Shown: positions 45,243 to 57,756 of the stretch, one piece after another
Position numbering within the stretch: the first letter of the stretch is position 1
How the letters are laid out: the number at the start of each line of letters is the position of its first letter
Source of the DNA: Anadara kagoshimensis
Taxonomy: Eukaryota > Mollusca > Bivalvia > Arcoida > Arcidae
Direction: 5' to 3'
Length of the DNA stretch: 64,000 bases
Assembly: GCA_021292105.1 (NCBI GenBank)
Contig: CM037870.1
Coordinates: 24,568,424-24,632,423 of the forward strand
The notes under the pieces: generated by a model
What the model saw: only the letters and a program-made list of their open reading frames with translations
What the model was told of the DNA's origin: nothing
Databases searched by the model: none
Position numbers and translations under genes: made by a program

Positions 45243-45397
45243 TCTCCAACGAGATGGTATAAAATGGTCTATTAACTTAGTGAGCAAAGATATAGGATGA
45301 AGCCAAACAACAAAATGCCCAGTTATTTGCCGTTGCATTTCTATATTAGTGAATATAGTTCCATGTGCTTTGGTCAGTTTCTTTTACTACACATACA

Positions 45398-45643
45398 CTG
45401 GTCCCATTTTCACAATCATTTCATAACTAAGACTGATTAGGGAGATTTTGGCAATCTTTGGTGGAACCATGGATGTACATTTTTATGAAACTAAATGTAG
45501 ATGTTATAAGTTTGCAGCGAGATTCAAAATGACACCTTTAATTCCTGCATATTTTAACAATTTGCAAAATTATTCAGATTTTAAATCAGCCAGATTTAAG
45601 TAAAGATGGTCTTATTAAAGGAATGATCGTGAACCTCGGGTCT
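45398..45643. mobile_element. Family E MITE, copy 4
   Basis: Left 'ttttcacaatcatttcataa', right 'ttattaaaggaatgatcgtg' 'aacctcggg'. 246 bp. Confidence 0.72.
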
Positions 45644-45782
45644 GATATTGATTCTTTATTTTGGTATTAGATTATTATTTTTTGTCGAAGGTCCCAATTT
45701 AAAATCGGCTCGTGTTCTAATATAATAAATTATTACAAGCTGTCAAGAGTTTAGATTAAAAAAAACGACAGAAAAACCCAAA

Positions 45783-46045
45783 AGGTATGCAATCAAGAAT
45801 TCAATTTCTTAAAAGTATACTCCGTTGTGTTGTCTAAGTATTTGTAAATTGATGGGACAATTGTATATAAACCATATTGAAACACTTTTTCGGTATTCAA
45901 AAGACAAAAATGCAATTAAGTTTTGAAGTTCTTAAAAATATACTCCGTCGCGTTGGCTCAGTATTTTTCACATATTTCTCACCATTTGCGAATTGAGGGA
46001 CAAATTTAAATGTATTGAAAAAGTCTTGTTTTCAGTATTTATTTG
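45783..46045. repeat. Tandem duplication, two ~125-bp units
   Basis: 'cttaaaa(g/a)tatactccgt' 'yg(t/c)gttg' then 'gtattt' and 'aattgagggacaa'-like blocks recur at 45809 and 45930. Confidence 0.65.
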
Positions 46046-46188
46046 CCCTTTACGAAATGTAAGTTTTGAAAAAAAAACCAACATATTTGACATTAACTTG
46101 ACAACAAATAGATAAATAAAAATAATAACCCGAACAATTATTCTGTAAGCACACACTTGAGAATTACATAAACATAAATAAACACTTG

Positions 46189-46236
<48 letters not shown>

Positions 46237-46250
46237 TAATAATAATAATT
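46189..46250. repeat. (TAA)n microsatellite
   Basis: About 60 bp of TAA/ATA with one interruption near 46231. Confidence 0.97.
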
Positions 46251-47756
46251 TAAATGGCTATAAATGTGACAAAGACAGTTCAGGGTCGATGGCTATCTAT
46301 GGATGTCCAGTATACCATTTGTGTTATTTATGGGAACAAATTGCAAATGTTTTTCTGATAAAAATCTCTTGCCGTCGGTTATTTGGAATAGAGGAGATAG
46401 CGATGTAGGTATCAGTCACGGATGGATAACATGAATAAAAGCTCAGAAAATGAATTTTTGATTAGGTGACAAAATCTTAATATAACCCAATGTCCAGATG
46501 AACTGTAAAACGGACAGGGTCAGGGACGATTTGGTATTCAGAATGTCCAAATTCCGTGAAAAATTAACATCTAATTTGCTTTTCTTCATATTTCCAGACG
46601 ATTGGTAAAATATGATTCATAGACGCTTTTCGATAAATGCTGCTGATAAAAAAGGTGAAAAAGTGAACATAAATTACAAAAAAGTGAAAAAATTAAAGTG
46701 CCAGCACTTTCCTATGTAAAACCCCCACTCAACTATATTATAGGCGGGAACCAAAGACAAGTGACGTTCATGAAAAATTTTGACGACATGGCTTGCATTT
46801 TTATATATATATATTTTTTTAGAAAATTGTAAAATATCGACAAAACCCTATTTGCAAAGTCACCGTTTGTTGCTGAGCCCGGGGTTGCTTATTTAATTTT
46901 AACCAAGGTCACTGAACTGGTTTCGAGACATTGTCACATTTGCTTTCTTTGTGTTTCAAATCTGCTCCTTGTTTTGCTGCATTATTTTAGTAAGTAATTA
47001 TTTCTATTAAAAGTGAAACAACACAAGACGGAGCATTAATAACTTCATATTCAAATAAAGAATTTTCGCACAATTCCCCTCAAAAACAATGACAAAATGT
47101 CTTTTTGGACCAGCAATTCCTTTGAAAATACAATATAAAACTAACTGTTTCAAGTGTTTAAGAAAAAACAATTGCGCCTATCATACTGAAATATACTAAT
47201 ATACTTTATTTGATAAAAATTCTCAAACAATTACTGAAATTGATTAATAGTAATCTTTGAATTGGTCTCAAAAACTCGAGGTTAGATTTACCGTGTCAGA
47301 AATAATGAATTTAACTTACATCATAGATAAAATGAAAATTAAATATTGAAGGTCAAACTAGTCATTTTGTAATAAAAGTTGAACAACCCAAGACCAATTG
47401 AAAATGTTACACATTTACAAGTCGCTACAAGACAGGACATTACACTAAGTAAATTACACATCAAAGGATTGGTTATGCAAGAACATATATACTGCCAAGG
47501 GGGTGTTTTATCGATATAGGTCTGACTGTGTAATCTGTGGTATTACAGGGTATCAATCAATATGTCAATATTGAATAAAAAAATATATTTGATACCGAAA
47601 ACCCTACCTCCTTCAAATTGAATGTATGGAATTTCAAAATACTTATATGAATCAGCGACATATACTCGATACGTTTCTGTTTGAAATAAAGTCTGATTTA
47701 CCGATCTTTTTTGTCTTTTGGGAGAATTTAAGATTATGTTCCAAAAGGGGAATGTT
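46251..47756. other. Non-coding, nothing recognised
   Basis: No exon, RNA or repeat family member seen. Confidence 0.4.
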
Positions 47757-47810
47757 AAGTGGCTCCTCGGTGGTCTAAAGCGTGCATTTACGGAATACGG
47801 TGCCATTTTA
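47757..47810 (+). mobile_element. SINE head fragment
   Basis: 'gtggctcctcggtggtctaa' 'agcg' resembles the tRNA-like 5' end of the SINEs at 26.2 and 41.07 kb (minus) and 54.30 kb. No body follows. Confidence 0.45.
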
Positions 47811-48069
47811 CCAATGTAATCTTACTCAGGACAGATCCTAACTTTCTGAAGTATGTTAATTCGGTTTTCTTAAGTTTCTCTTACTCCTTTAAACTGGATA
47901 TTTGTTACCCAGTGGTTCATTTACAGCAAGTTGTAATTCACATACATCCCGTTACTTTTTTTAACGTTGTTGTCTCACAATCATTGTGCGATAGTGTTCA
48001 GTATACATTTAAGACTTGTAAACTTTATTTTATTTTATCATTGATAATACCACTTAAACTGCAGTGATT

Positions 48070-48081
48070 GGGGGGGGGGGG
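48070..48081. repeat. G12 homopolymer
   Basis: Uninterrupted G run after 'gatt'. Confidence 0.95.
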
Positions 48082-48571
48082 TATCTAGTCACTTCTAGTA
48101 AAGGACACTATGTGCCATACCGAAGACTTCATTAAGACTGACTAGATGAATATCTCCAATCAAACCGGACAAGATAAAGGGTCGATCTATAGTTTTGTGT
48201 TTCATGACACATTATGATAAACTCATTTTCATGAACTTTTGTTTCTTTCACATTGCTTCCTTTACGTGCATTCCTGATGGATTTGGCGTCTCTTGTAGCA
48301 ATATTACTTTATTCTTAAAATTTAGGTTTTTCATTAATGTTTGATCACTAAGATGGCGACCATTGGCATTATAGACGATTGTCATATTATTTCTCAAAAA
48401 AGCGGCGTTCGATCGACTGCGGTAATGAGTTGACCATAACTGCCAATATTTTAATGGTATAGATCTTCTGTTTCCTATTTCTTAATACCGATTCTGCTAG
48501 TTAGGGTATCTACATTGAAATATACACTAGAATACACTTGAAGTTTAAAACGGGTTAAAACTTGTGTTTTT
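48082..48571. other. Non-coding; inverted short repeat at 48122-48155
   Basis: 'gaagacttcattaagactga' 'ctagatgaat' is the reverse of the 33.41/63.64-kb dispersed repeat. Nothing else seen. Confidence 0.4.
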
Positions 48572-48620
48572 CATGTACTACTCAAGTTTGCTGAAATAAT
48601 ACATTCAGAAGTAGCACATG
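48572..48620. repeat. Hairpin, eroded stem
   Basis: 'catgtactactc' against 'gaagtagcacatg' with mismatches. It keeps AAATAATACATTC on the 3' side of the loop. Confidence 0.65.
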
Positions 48621-50466
48621 GTCATTTGAAGTTACTGTGTTTTTGTTGAATTCACATTTATTTTGAAGCAAGTAATTGTTTCAGAAAAGGGAATATTGAG
48701 ATATGGTGTTTAAAATTGAGAGGACTAAAAACAAAACATTTTCAAATATTTCATAAAACAAGGTTTTATCATATTATCAACAATAATCTATTCAAATTTA
48801 TGCTAAATCTGTTTGTATGCAAACATGGTTTGGAACATGCAAATAATCGCATTAAACTTGCCTTCAACTTGGCGGGTAAACGATGATAAATCTCCCGGGT
48901 TTTCTGAAGTGCTTTAACAAACATTACATAATATCTACATGTAATGGTCAACATAATCAGCGTTTTATTACCTACATTTTACTTATCTATCGTGTTTATT
49001 TTATCTTCCCCTCTAGTTTAAATAACGTAAGTGGCCTACTTTGGGGGATCTAGACAGGGAACTGAAACGCCAACAAAGGATGTGTCTATTGAGTGTCGAT
49101 GACAATGCAACATGTTAGCTACATTAAGATGCAACGAGTTTGATGCGTTCAATTTTCATATCGTAATTTTAGTTTTAAAAACATTTTCTGAAAAAAGGAT
49201 GTTTCTCATTTTTAATACGTGTATTTTTTACAATTTTTTGCAGTAATTGTACTAGCGTTTTAAAATATCGTTCAGAAAACAATATATGATATGACGCCAG
49301 TCTAAAAGATGTTGCTAAATAGGACATTTTAAAAAAAAATCAAAATATCATTTATTACGAACAAAAGCAAAATATGTGCGACATTTCACTGGAAACTGGT
49401 ATGATAATGAATATGTTATGAGTGAAAATATATTTGGAAATTGCATCATTTTCATTAACTTGAATCTGTTGAACTTCCATTCATGTTTGCCTTTTTTCTC
49501 TTTCTTCTTTTTTCAGGAATTGATATGTCAACGTTTCGTCATCAGTCAATTTTTTATTTTTAGTACCATCTGCAAAAATACAGTTCAAAGAATACTTGTT
49601 TTTGATCATTGGAAAAAGACTGTAAATTATCTATCTTAATTAAATGTCAGACTAAATTACGCAACTTTAGGTTAGACAACAAAAACACCATTGTTAACAG
49701 TCTGTTGTTAAATTTGTAAATTTTCAGATTGAACTGTTAACTTATTAAGCCCGTTATATATACAAAATAAAAACAATTACAGTTGTTATTTCTTTCGTGA
49801 AATCGACAAATGTAGCAATTATTGCCATGGTTACATAATTATCTCCCTTTACACCCTCTTATTTTCAAGATTGTTTATCACCCCGATTACGGTTATTTCG
49901 ATTGGTTATTACCTAACGTCATCGGATGACAGTTTGACAGGTTTCCTGGTCGTGTTAAACCCCCCGCTTTACTGTCAGATTTCGGAGACTGTTTTTGATC
50001 TGACATCCCTATCGCCGAGAATATTTTACAATGACGCCTTAGTGTATTTATTAGGGTGATTTAGTATTTTACCAAATGAATGTCAACACAAGATCGTGGT
50101 AATGGTGGAATTTTATACTCTGAACATGAATTTTAGATTTCAAAAGTGATTAAAATATTTTTGAATGTCGTCTTTAGTCATTGGAATTCATACATACATA
50201 ACTTGTTTGAAAAATGTTATACAATCATTGAAAATTATTGAAAATATAAATGTCATATAAAATATAATTAGTGAAAAATTTTAAATTTCATAAATTTGAA
50301 CAAAATATAAAATAAAATGCTAAACATATCCTCTTGTTTAGAGACATATTTATATATCTGCCTTGTTGAAATTTATCCAAAAAGGTTAAAAACCAATTTT
50401 CAATAAAAGTGAAAATACAAGCCACTGTAATGAGGTCTGAATGTGAAAATTGTACCTGAAAAAAAG
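48621..50466. other. Non-coding; CpG-richer patch at 49795-50058
   Basis: The patch holds a 62-residue open frame (49871-50059) with no recognised similarity. Its C/G and CpG content is visibly higher than its surroundings, so an unrecognised exon cannot be excluded. The rest shows nothing. Confidence 0.3.
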
Positions 50467-50573
50467 ATACAATACAATACAATACAATACAATACAATAC
50501 AATACAATACAATACAATACAATACAATACAATACAATACAATACAATACAATACAATGCAATACAATACAAT
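50467..50573. repeat. (AATAC)n microsatellite, ~21 units
   Basis: Pure pentanucleotide array with one A-to-G variant at 50559. The YCIVL-repeat open frames across it on the minus strand are artefacts. Confidence 0.98.
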
Positions 50574-51295
50574 AATAGGGAAGTATAACATATATAAAAT
50601 TATTCATGGCGATACAAACGTCGCCTATTTAAAATGATATTGCAGAATTTGGCAGATTGGCAATTTATTTTGTCAAAACGTCTCTGTTCTTCTCATAATA
50701 CTTAAAAATCATTGCACAGTGTGCAGTGTTGTAGAATAATTTTATCCTCGCAAAAAATCTAGATACAAGTTGTTGTGATTTTTTAAAACTAAATAAAGTA
50801 ATTTTAGCTTGGAAATAAATCAAAGACTGCAGCAACAAACTATAAAAATGTAATAAAATAAGTTACGCGTATACCATGACCCCAGTTGTGAAGGGCACTG
50901 GATAAAATGGAAAGAAAAATATACATGTTATAATAAAAAATCACGTTCTAAATTTTAATTTTACTAGTTAGTTTTAAAAACATTACTACTGTCAACATTT
51001 TGATTTTTTTATTTGATTCAGACATGACAATTATAAAATGCGACATTTGATGTTGTCAGTATGACATTTTCCACACTTTATTCCACATAAACAATGAAAG
51101 CATGACGATTTTGGGTAAACAAATAAATTATTTTTGACTAAGAAACATCGTTAATAAGAATTAAGTCCTTTGAAGTTTGACACACATTTGAACCTGTATC
51201 CTGACATCAAGTTGTAAAATTAAATTTAAAAAATTCAATTAATGTTTTTGTTTAAATCTAAGTTTTAAGACACCTGTTTTATGTTTGCAAAAATG
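50574..51295. other. Non-coding, nothing recognised
   Basis: AT-rich, no supported feature. Confidence 0.4.
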
Positions 51296-51770
51296 AATTG
51301 CTTTATTAAACACAAACTTACCGGTCCATGTTCAAAATCACAATCTTAAAAGTAAAGTAAAACTTTAAAAAGTTAAACACGTGGACTTTCACTAGAGCAG
51401 TGCGACCGGGTGCTCCGGAAGTGTAAAGTATGAGCATCTCCTGTCTAGTTAGCTACACGCGCCATGTGTGGAATCGAAATTGAAAATGAAAGAAACATGT
51501 AAGTTTGGGACGTCAAATAATTATATCCACCGGGATAATTCTGGATACAGAGACATCATACTTATCAACAGTACTGTGATGACGGCCATAAATCTTTTTG
51601 AGAACATTAAAAAGCCTAGGCTTGCAATTTCCCAAAAATTTATTTGTAATCAAAAACAAACATACTAATCCATTTCCGAATCACAATCCAGAAGCAAAGT
51701 AAAAACTTTGGAACTGACAAGTTAAGTTAGACACGTGAACTTCCACCAGGGAAGTGAGGCCGGGTGCTTT
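51296..51770 (+). repeat. Dispersed repeat D, one full and one partial copy in tandem
   Basis: Copy 1 runs from about 51296 ('aaacacaaacttaccggtcc') to 51600 ('tgtgatgacggcc'). Copy 2 restarts at about 51654 ('acaaacatactaatccattt') and reaches 'gaggccgggtgct' at 51760-51772, where it stops. Compare 36356-36660. Confidence 0.7.
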
Positions 51771-51798
51771 TTCGTTGCATGCATTTTGTAAAAATAAT

Positions 51799-52040
51799 AA
51801 AAGATATGCTGACTTTGCAAGGAATGTCAAATCTACAATATTAAAGTAATGACCCCAAAATATTTTAAGGCATCGGTAAGTCTAGTGTGCGCAATATCCC
51901 TGAGCCAACAGTTTGTAAGCAGCTAGCTTCATTCTGTATACTAGTATTATACAAAATTAATTAAAAAAAAATACGCTGTTTGCAAGGAAAGTCAAATTTA
52001 CATTTTTTAAAATGATGACCCCAAAAATTTGGAAAAAATG
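51799..52040. repeat. Direct duplication, ~65-bp block 165 bp apart
   Basis: 'gctgactttgcaaggaatgt' (51806) and 'gctgtttgcaaggaaagtca' (51974), each leading to 'atgaccccaaaa'. Confidence 0.65.
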
Positions 52041-52191
52041 CTCATTTATTTTGAAAGAGGAAAACGTATGTCAGAGGTAGCCTATTTTTCTGAGACAGGT
52101 GAGCGGAAATGTAATTAATTATTTTTTATGCATTAATGGAATAAAACAAGAATGACATAAGTAATTTAATAACCTGTGTACTGAGCACATA

Positions 52192-52575
52192 TACAGTACA
52201 GACTTGTCGAAAGTTTAACACCGAGCTAAAATGTTGGAGTGCCGAATTCGGCATCGGATCTCGGCCCCTCCTTCGCAAATATCTGGACAACTTCTTACTA
52301 CAGTCCAACTTGTCTTAAGGGCCACCTCTATATAGAGCCACCTGCTTATAAAGACCAGTAAAATTTATCCCAATTGATCTTTATTCATATTGTTTCAACT
52401 TGTATACAACGGCCTCTTGTCCATAAAAGCTACTTTTACTGGTTCTCTTTGTTGACCTTTATAGACAGGTCTGAGTGAACATCTAGACAGCTTTACGGCT
52501 ACTGCCTTTCCATACTTTGGACACACGGCAGTAAAGCCCTGATGCTTAATGTTAAACTTTCGGCAGGCCTTTACT
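52192..52575. mobile_element. Family A MITE interrupted by a family B copy
   Basis: Left TIR 'tacagtacagacttgtcgaa' and right 'gttaaactttcggcaggcct' flank an inner family B element (52299-52478). The outer element's own length (about 200 bp) is normal once the insertion is subtracted. Confidence 0.8.
52299..52478. mobile_element. Family B MITE nested in family A
   Basis: 'tacagtccaacttgtcttaa' at the left; interior 'cacctgcttataaagaccag' and 'tataaacc'-like strands match 35019-35188. The right end lacks the usual 'gactgta'. Confidence 0.75.
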
Positions 52576-53302
52576 TAATGATCAAGATATCGAGGAACAT
52601 GTCCGTTCATATCTGACAAAGAAACAGCGAATACCTACATGTACTAGATTGTGCAATCTTGATTTTTCAAGATAAGTGCCACTCTTGACCTATCCCCCAT
52701 AAGTGAATAGCTAATTTTATGAAATCTTTGCGTGGGGAAAACAAAAATTTCGGTATTAGCCCCAATCATTTAAACCTTACCCACGAGGGTTAAATTCTAA
52801 TTTCCCCCTTTTGTTTATTTTTGTCATTTAAAATGATATCATTTGTGGATAATATTGATACAAGTTTGTCAATATTTGTAGGTAATTTAGATAACGCCAG
52901 ACGGTGACGGCGTAAATAATAAACTAGTGAACTTTTATTAACTTTTATTATTAAGTAACTTTACGAAAACAAAGCAACACTTGAAGAAAACAAAGACACA
53001 CTTGTCTTTGCTGGTGTTATATACGTGAAAAATTTAACGCATTTTACCACAATTTCTGACAAGTTCTAAAGTTGTTCTATATAAATAAGCTTAAAGGTAA
53101 AATATTGTACTTCGGATAAATGAAGGAACAGAAAGAAATTACATACATATTTTCTCAACTTGATTTTGCATCAAGATGCAACATAAATAAAAAGGATATT
53201 CGCATTTGTTTTCAAAAATCTTTCCCTTTATTACACGGACTCATACCATGTCAATTCAATGTCCGCAACCCAGCTTATTTTTAAGGAACTACACTTTTTA
53301 AT

Positions 53303-53306
<4 letters not shown>
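52576..53306. other. Non-coding, nothing recognised
   Basis: No exon or repeat family member seen. Confidence 0.4.

Positions 53307-53343
<37 letters not shown>
53307..53343. repeat. (CT)n microsatellite, 37 bp
   Basis: Uninterrupted CT run. Confidence 0.98.
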
Positions 53344-53347
<4 letters not shown>

Positions 53348-53594
53348 GACATATATTATGCATTATTTCGCAAATGACTCTTGACCGAGAACCTAGACTA
53401 ATTTTTCCTGGGGTGAAATGACACCTTCAAGTTTGGACTTTATACTTTTACATAACCTTTATTCGACCTTACACATCAGTGGTGGGTTAACAGGTTATTT
53501 CTAAGTGAATGTAAGTAAACTGAAATCGATTTTCTGTCAATTTTTTATCAGTTTGACGAGAGTACATGCTGTGTATAATGTATATACACCTATG

Positions 53595-53822
53595 CTACAG
53601 GCCTGTCGAAAGGTTAACACAAAGCTAACGAATTAGTACCGAATCGACAGTTTATCTCGGTCCCTCGTTTTATATATGTCGACAGCTTTTCGTCGTATGC
53701 TTTATATATCTTTTGTCGTTTTTTTCGGTCACTAGCTATCCATATCTCGGCCGCTCGACAGTCGAGCTTTGACACTTTTTCGTTTCCCCAGTGTTAAACT
53801 TTTCGACAGGTCAATACTGTAC
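53595..53822. mobile_element. Family A MITE, full length (228 bp)
   Basis: Left 'ctacaggcctgtcgaaaggt', right 'gtgttaaacttttcgacagg' 'tcaatactgta'. The interior has 'accgaatcgacagtttatct' and 'gacagtcgagctttgac'. Confidence 0.85.
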
Positions 53823-53910
53823 CTATATTACATACAAACTTTTTATCACACGAGGCCTTTCAAATATCAACGTGACCAAGTTATCGTCCTGTCAAATCAC
53901 CTTGGTTTAA

Positions 53911-54215
53911 AATATATTTGAAAATATGAGAAAAATTTACATCAGACACGGAGTATAATTATTTAAAAGTTTTTTTTACAAACAAATAAAAAGATGATAA
54001 GACTAAATTTGAAAGTTTGTTAAAAGTTTGACTCTCCCGTTGTCGTCATCAATTTACTTCTGAAATTTTAAATATATTTGGAAATATGAGAAAAATTTAC
54101 ATCTGACGTTTAAAGATTTTACAAACAAATGAAAGATGATAAGACTAAATTTGAAAGTTTGTTAGAAGTTTGACTATCCTGTTGTGGTCCTTAATTTACT
54201 ACTTAAATTGTAAAT
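53911..54215. repeat. Tandem duplication, two ~150-bp units
   Basis: Both units carry 'aaatatgagaaaaatttaca', then 'gatgataagactaaatttga' and 'aagtttgttagaagtttgac' (with small differences). The second is shortened by about 15 bp. Confidence 0.9.
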
Positions 54216-54261
54216 TATTTGTCAATTTAATTTTAGGGTTTTATCAGTTTACGACCCGGGG

Positions 54262-54515
54262 TACCTTGGTGGGTGAATAGCCGAGTGGGTTATCGATTGC
54301 GTGGTCTAAAGCGTCGGCTTTAGATTCAATCGCCTCGCAACACCAATGTACGAACCCCTTTCAAGTAGGTTTTAATTTGAGTAAGTTTTTTGAGTTAGTC
54401 TTTCGAAGTTTATTCTCTACGGGTACTCCGGTTTTCTTCACAATCCCTGATCACCTGGATATAAGTGAAAGAATCTTGACCGGGGCGTGTAAATCACCAT
54501 TGCATCACTTTTACA
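54262..54515 (+). mobile_element. tRNA-derived SINE, near full length
   Basis: A box TAGCCGAGTGG at 54278-54288; B-box-like AGATTCAATCG at 54322-54332. The body has 'gggtactccggttttcttca' 'caatccctgatcacc', and the tail 'tggatataagtgaaagaatc' 'ttgaccggggcgtgtaaatc' 'accatt'. The tail is the element most often repeated alone in the window. No coding; the 63-residue open frame here is an artefact. Confidence 0.82.
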
Positions 54516-55555
54516 TAAAAACGTATCATTTGTCATTCGGGACTGCCACTTTTATGATGCATTTTTGATACGAGTTTCCCCAAATTACAAATTACATTGA
54601 TGTCGTCAGCTGATGAAAAATCAAAACAGGATCAAAGATATACCTTATGTCGTTACTAATTCGGGAAAGTGCATGTGGTCCCAATGACAAACCTTTTATT
54701 ACATTCTTTTCTCTCATTTAGGCACATAGTAAAATGGGTTCATTCTGGTATAAGGCTGAAGCAAGAATGCTAAATGAATAAAATGTATACTAGAGCGAAT
54801 GGTACCAAACTGTTTGTGCCTTCAAAATCCCGGAGGAGACAAACGGATTAGGGACAATTTGCTTCCAATAAGTGAAGTTAAGTGCAGTATATGGTGCTGA
54901 AAGGATTTCATTTTAGTTTCTTTTTTATCAAATATGTTTACAAAATATAAATATTTTTGAGTTCCTGCCAGAGAATTCATTTAGTATCTTCATATAAGCT
55001 TAAACCGTTTCTTAGGCATATTGAATCATTGATGTTTTTTCACAGGTACACGGTAGAGTGCAATTTAATTTTTTCAAATTAAGACTTCAAAAAATGTAAT
55101 AAATTGGTTTTAGCTTTATTGGTCGTAAATCTGTCTGATCTTCAGCTTTCAATAAAGGTACGTGTATGTAAGTAAGTAAGTAAAAGTTTGAAGATAAGTA
55201 TAAAGTTTAAAGTCTATACATATATACAATCAATTTTATTTTTTCCACACACCTTTCTTTATGGGGGTGATTTTGGTCCATGTAGCAAACACAGTCTTAT
55301 TATTAAAACTCAATAAATTTAAATATATCCTGGGATTATATATTCAAATTCATTTATCTGACTTACATACAGAGATAAGATTCAATGTGGGTATATACAA
55401 CGAGTATTAAGGTTCATTTCGACTCCATTAGAAGATTAGAAAGAACCGTGAATACATCTTTGAAAAAATGTCAGAATTTCTTGTCGCCAATACATGGCTG
55501 TTATTTCACACATAAAATTGATGATACAGATTAAAATATAAAGACTGAAAAAGTA
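54516..55555. other. Non-coding; short (GTAA)n at 55168-55183
   Basis: Nothing else supported. Confidence 0.4.
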
Positions 55556-56030
55556 AATACGTGCGCGATAAATAATTTAGTCGTGAGTTGGGTATCCTAC
55601 AAGGGGACACGTTGGCAATGACTGCATTTCACTTAATGAATTTTACATAAGATTGATTGATTGATTGGTTAGGGTTTACCCCCAGTCAAGAATGTTTCAC
55701 TTATATCAATACGTCACCAACTATAGGCTGAATGACAGAAAATTTTACCTTTGCATTGCTCTCATTGCAATGTGCAGTGAAGGCTAATTAACGTGTCACG
55801 TCTGCCGTGACACAATGCATCAATTTTTAAGGTCTCTTTCGAAATGAATGAATTTTATTTAAGGGTGAAATGTATTTTGAGGGGGTATTTCAAAGTATAC
55901 GTAAGTATATATGGAGCACGATAAATAAGTTAGTCATGAGCGGGGTGTCCTAAAAGGGGACACATTGTCAACAACTCTGTTCATTAAAGAAACGTCATTA
56001 TTTGAGGGGTTGTTTCATGGTATATGAAAC
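55556..56030. repeat. Diverged direct repeat, ~350 bp apart
   Basis: 'cgataaataa(t/g)ttagtc' followed by 'gggtatccta'/'ggggtgtcct' and 'aggggacac' occurs at 55568 and 55918. Each is followed by a block with 'gaggggttgtttca' or its variant. Confidence 0.65.
55668..55728 (-). mobile_element. SINE 3'-tail fragment, minus strand
   Basis: 'ggtttacccccagtcaagaa' 'tgtttcacttatatcaatac' is the tail in reverse. Confidence 0.6.
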
Positions 56031-56364
56031 CGGATGATGATATCAAACAATAAAGGGGTTTGATATTTACGTTAATTACTATAATGTAGATACACAGATC
56101 TAACTTTAACCCGGTGATTATTGTATTGTCATCTCGGTATCATTTCGGGTGATCTAAAACCTTGACCTGATGGCCTGATTTATAGCTGGGAATATTGACG
56201 TTAAGTGATGACAATGTTGAAAAATAAGCTCTCTTTAACAGTCACCACTTCAACACCCGGTAATGAAAACGCAACAATCGCTCTTTCGGTCATATTTATT
56301 GCCAATATCCTTGTGTGTTTAGGTTATTAATTTAGCACTGCGTTGTCTTTTACCATTCCAGATT

Positions 56365-56425
56365 TGGTTGTCTCAATATAAGTTATATACTCTTGACCGT
56401 TTTACACGCTAAACACAGTTTCATA
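56365..56425 (+). mobile_element. SINE 3'-tail fragment
   Basis: 'tgtctcaatataagttatat' 'actcttgaccgttttacacg' matches the tail. Confidence 0.5.
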
Positions 56426-57756
56426 GGTGACTGTATAATAATTTACTAGATAAAAAACAGATAGTTTCTAATTTTCTAATTTCTAAAATTTGCACTTTAA
56501 TCCATTTAATTCCAATGCATCAATGCAATGGATAATGCAAGTCAGCTTTGGAAAGAAATGACAGATTATAATGTTGTTAACACTCTAGAAAATTTTGGCC
56601 ATCCACGTTACATACAATATTTTAAATCCATGATCCAGAAACATTATTTCATATACATGTATTTTATATGTGATATTTTATTGAACCAGGTGCAAAAAAT
56701 ACAGATTTGTTATTGAAAGTAATCTATTTCACATACTTGACTTGAAATCTATTATAAATATTGTGAAAATAAATAGTAAAGGCATGTTTGGGATTCATAC
56801 CTTAAACAAACAAAGCCGGCTGAAAGTACCGTGAAAAAGCAAGTACATTTAAATTTGAAAATAAAAAACTCTTGAGAAACCCGAATTAGAAGTGTAGACT
56901 TAATTCACTTACTGGTTTAAAGCTAATTTATTAATATTATTCAGATTTATTCAAATTTAAGAAAAATTTAATAGAAAAATATATAACCTTACTGACAACG
57001 TGGGATTAAATCAACATGCCTAATTATAATAAACCAACATAAAAAACACAACCTCCATACAAATAGGCAAACAAAAATCTGATTTAGATATTCAATTATA
57101 ACAAAACTCTTAATTTAAAAGAATTTTTACAAAACCTATTTTTATTATAACGGGTTCATCATTATCAATCTTTTAAATTTGAGGATAGTAAATTTTTTGG
57201 AGGTTAAATGTATTGTAATTTAATAAATTAAAAAATTCGGTTTGCGTAATCATTCTGTTGAAAGAAGATATGTTTAACAATAATACATGGATATTCATTT
57301 TTCGTTAGGTCTCATTTTAATTTTAAAAATGTCTCGTTATTGTAAAATTTTCATTGATCATTTTCAATGCATCAATACAAAACTCTCAGACATTAAAAAT
57401 AATAGGCTCATAATTGTCACAATCAAAATCGGGAGGAGGGGGTTGTCAATATGATTTTCGAGGTTATGCGTATTGTAATTTAACAATTAAAGAATAACCT
57501 TGATTGAAGATTATGATTTAATTTTACAGAAAACGTTTCATATTGTAAAAATTAATTCATGTGAAAAAATGCATTGGATTATTGAAAATATCTGATTATA
57601 AAATGCATGCTCAATACAAAAGACCAAAGTTTGATAAGGGGAGTTAAAGTCAAATATAGTTTTTTATTAGGCATATAGAGTTTTAAAATCTGTGTATAGA
57701 TTAGATTTTTTTTACTTTTTCACTATTTATTATTTATCTTTTGACGTAAACGGAAA
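56426..57756. other. Non-coding; diverged repeat pair within 57170-57520
   Basis: 'gaggttaaatgtattgtaat' (57201) and 'gaggttatgcgtattgtaat' (57460) with similar surroundings indicate an old ~260-bp duplication. No exon seen. Confidence 0.4.

Noticed and set aside
50288-50637. YCIVL-repeat open frames on the minus strand and NTIQY-repeat on plus
   Set aside because: Translation of an (AATAC)n microsatellite.
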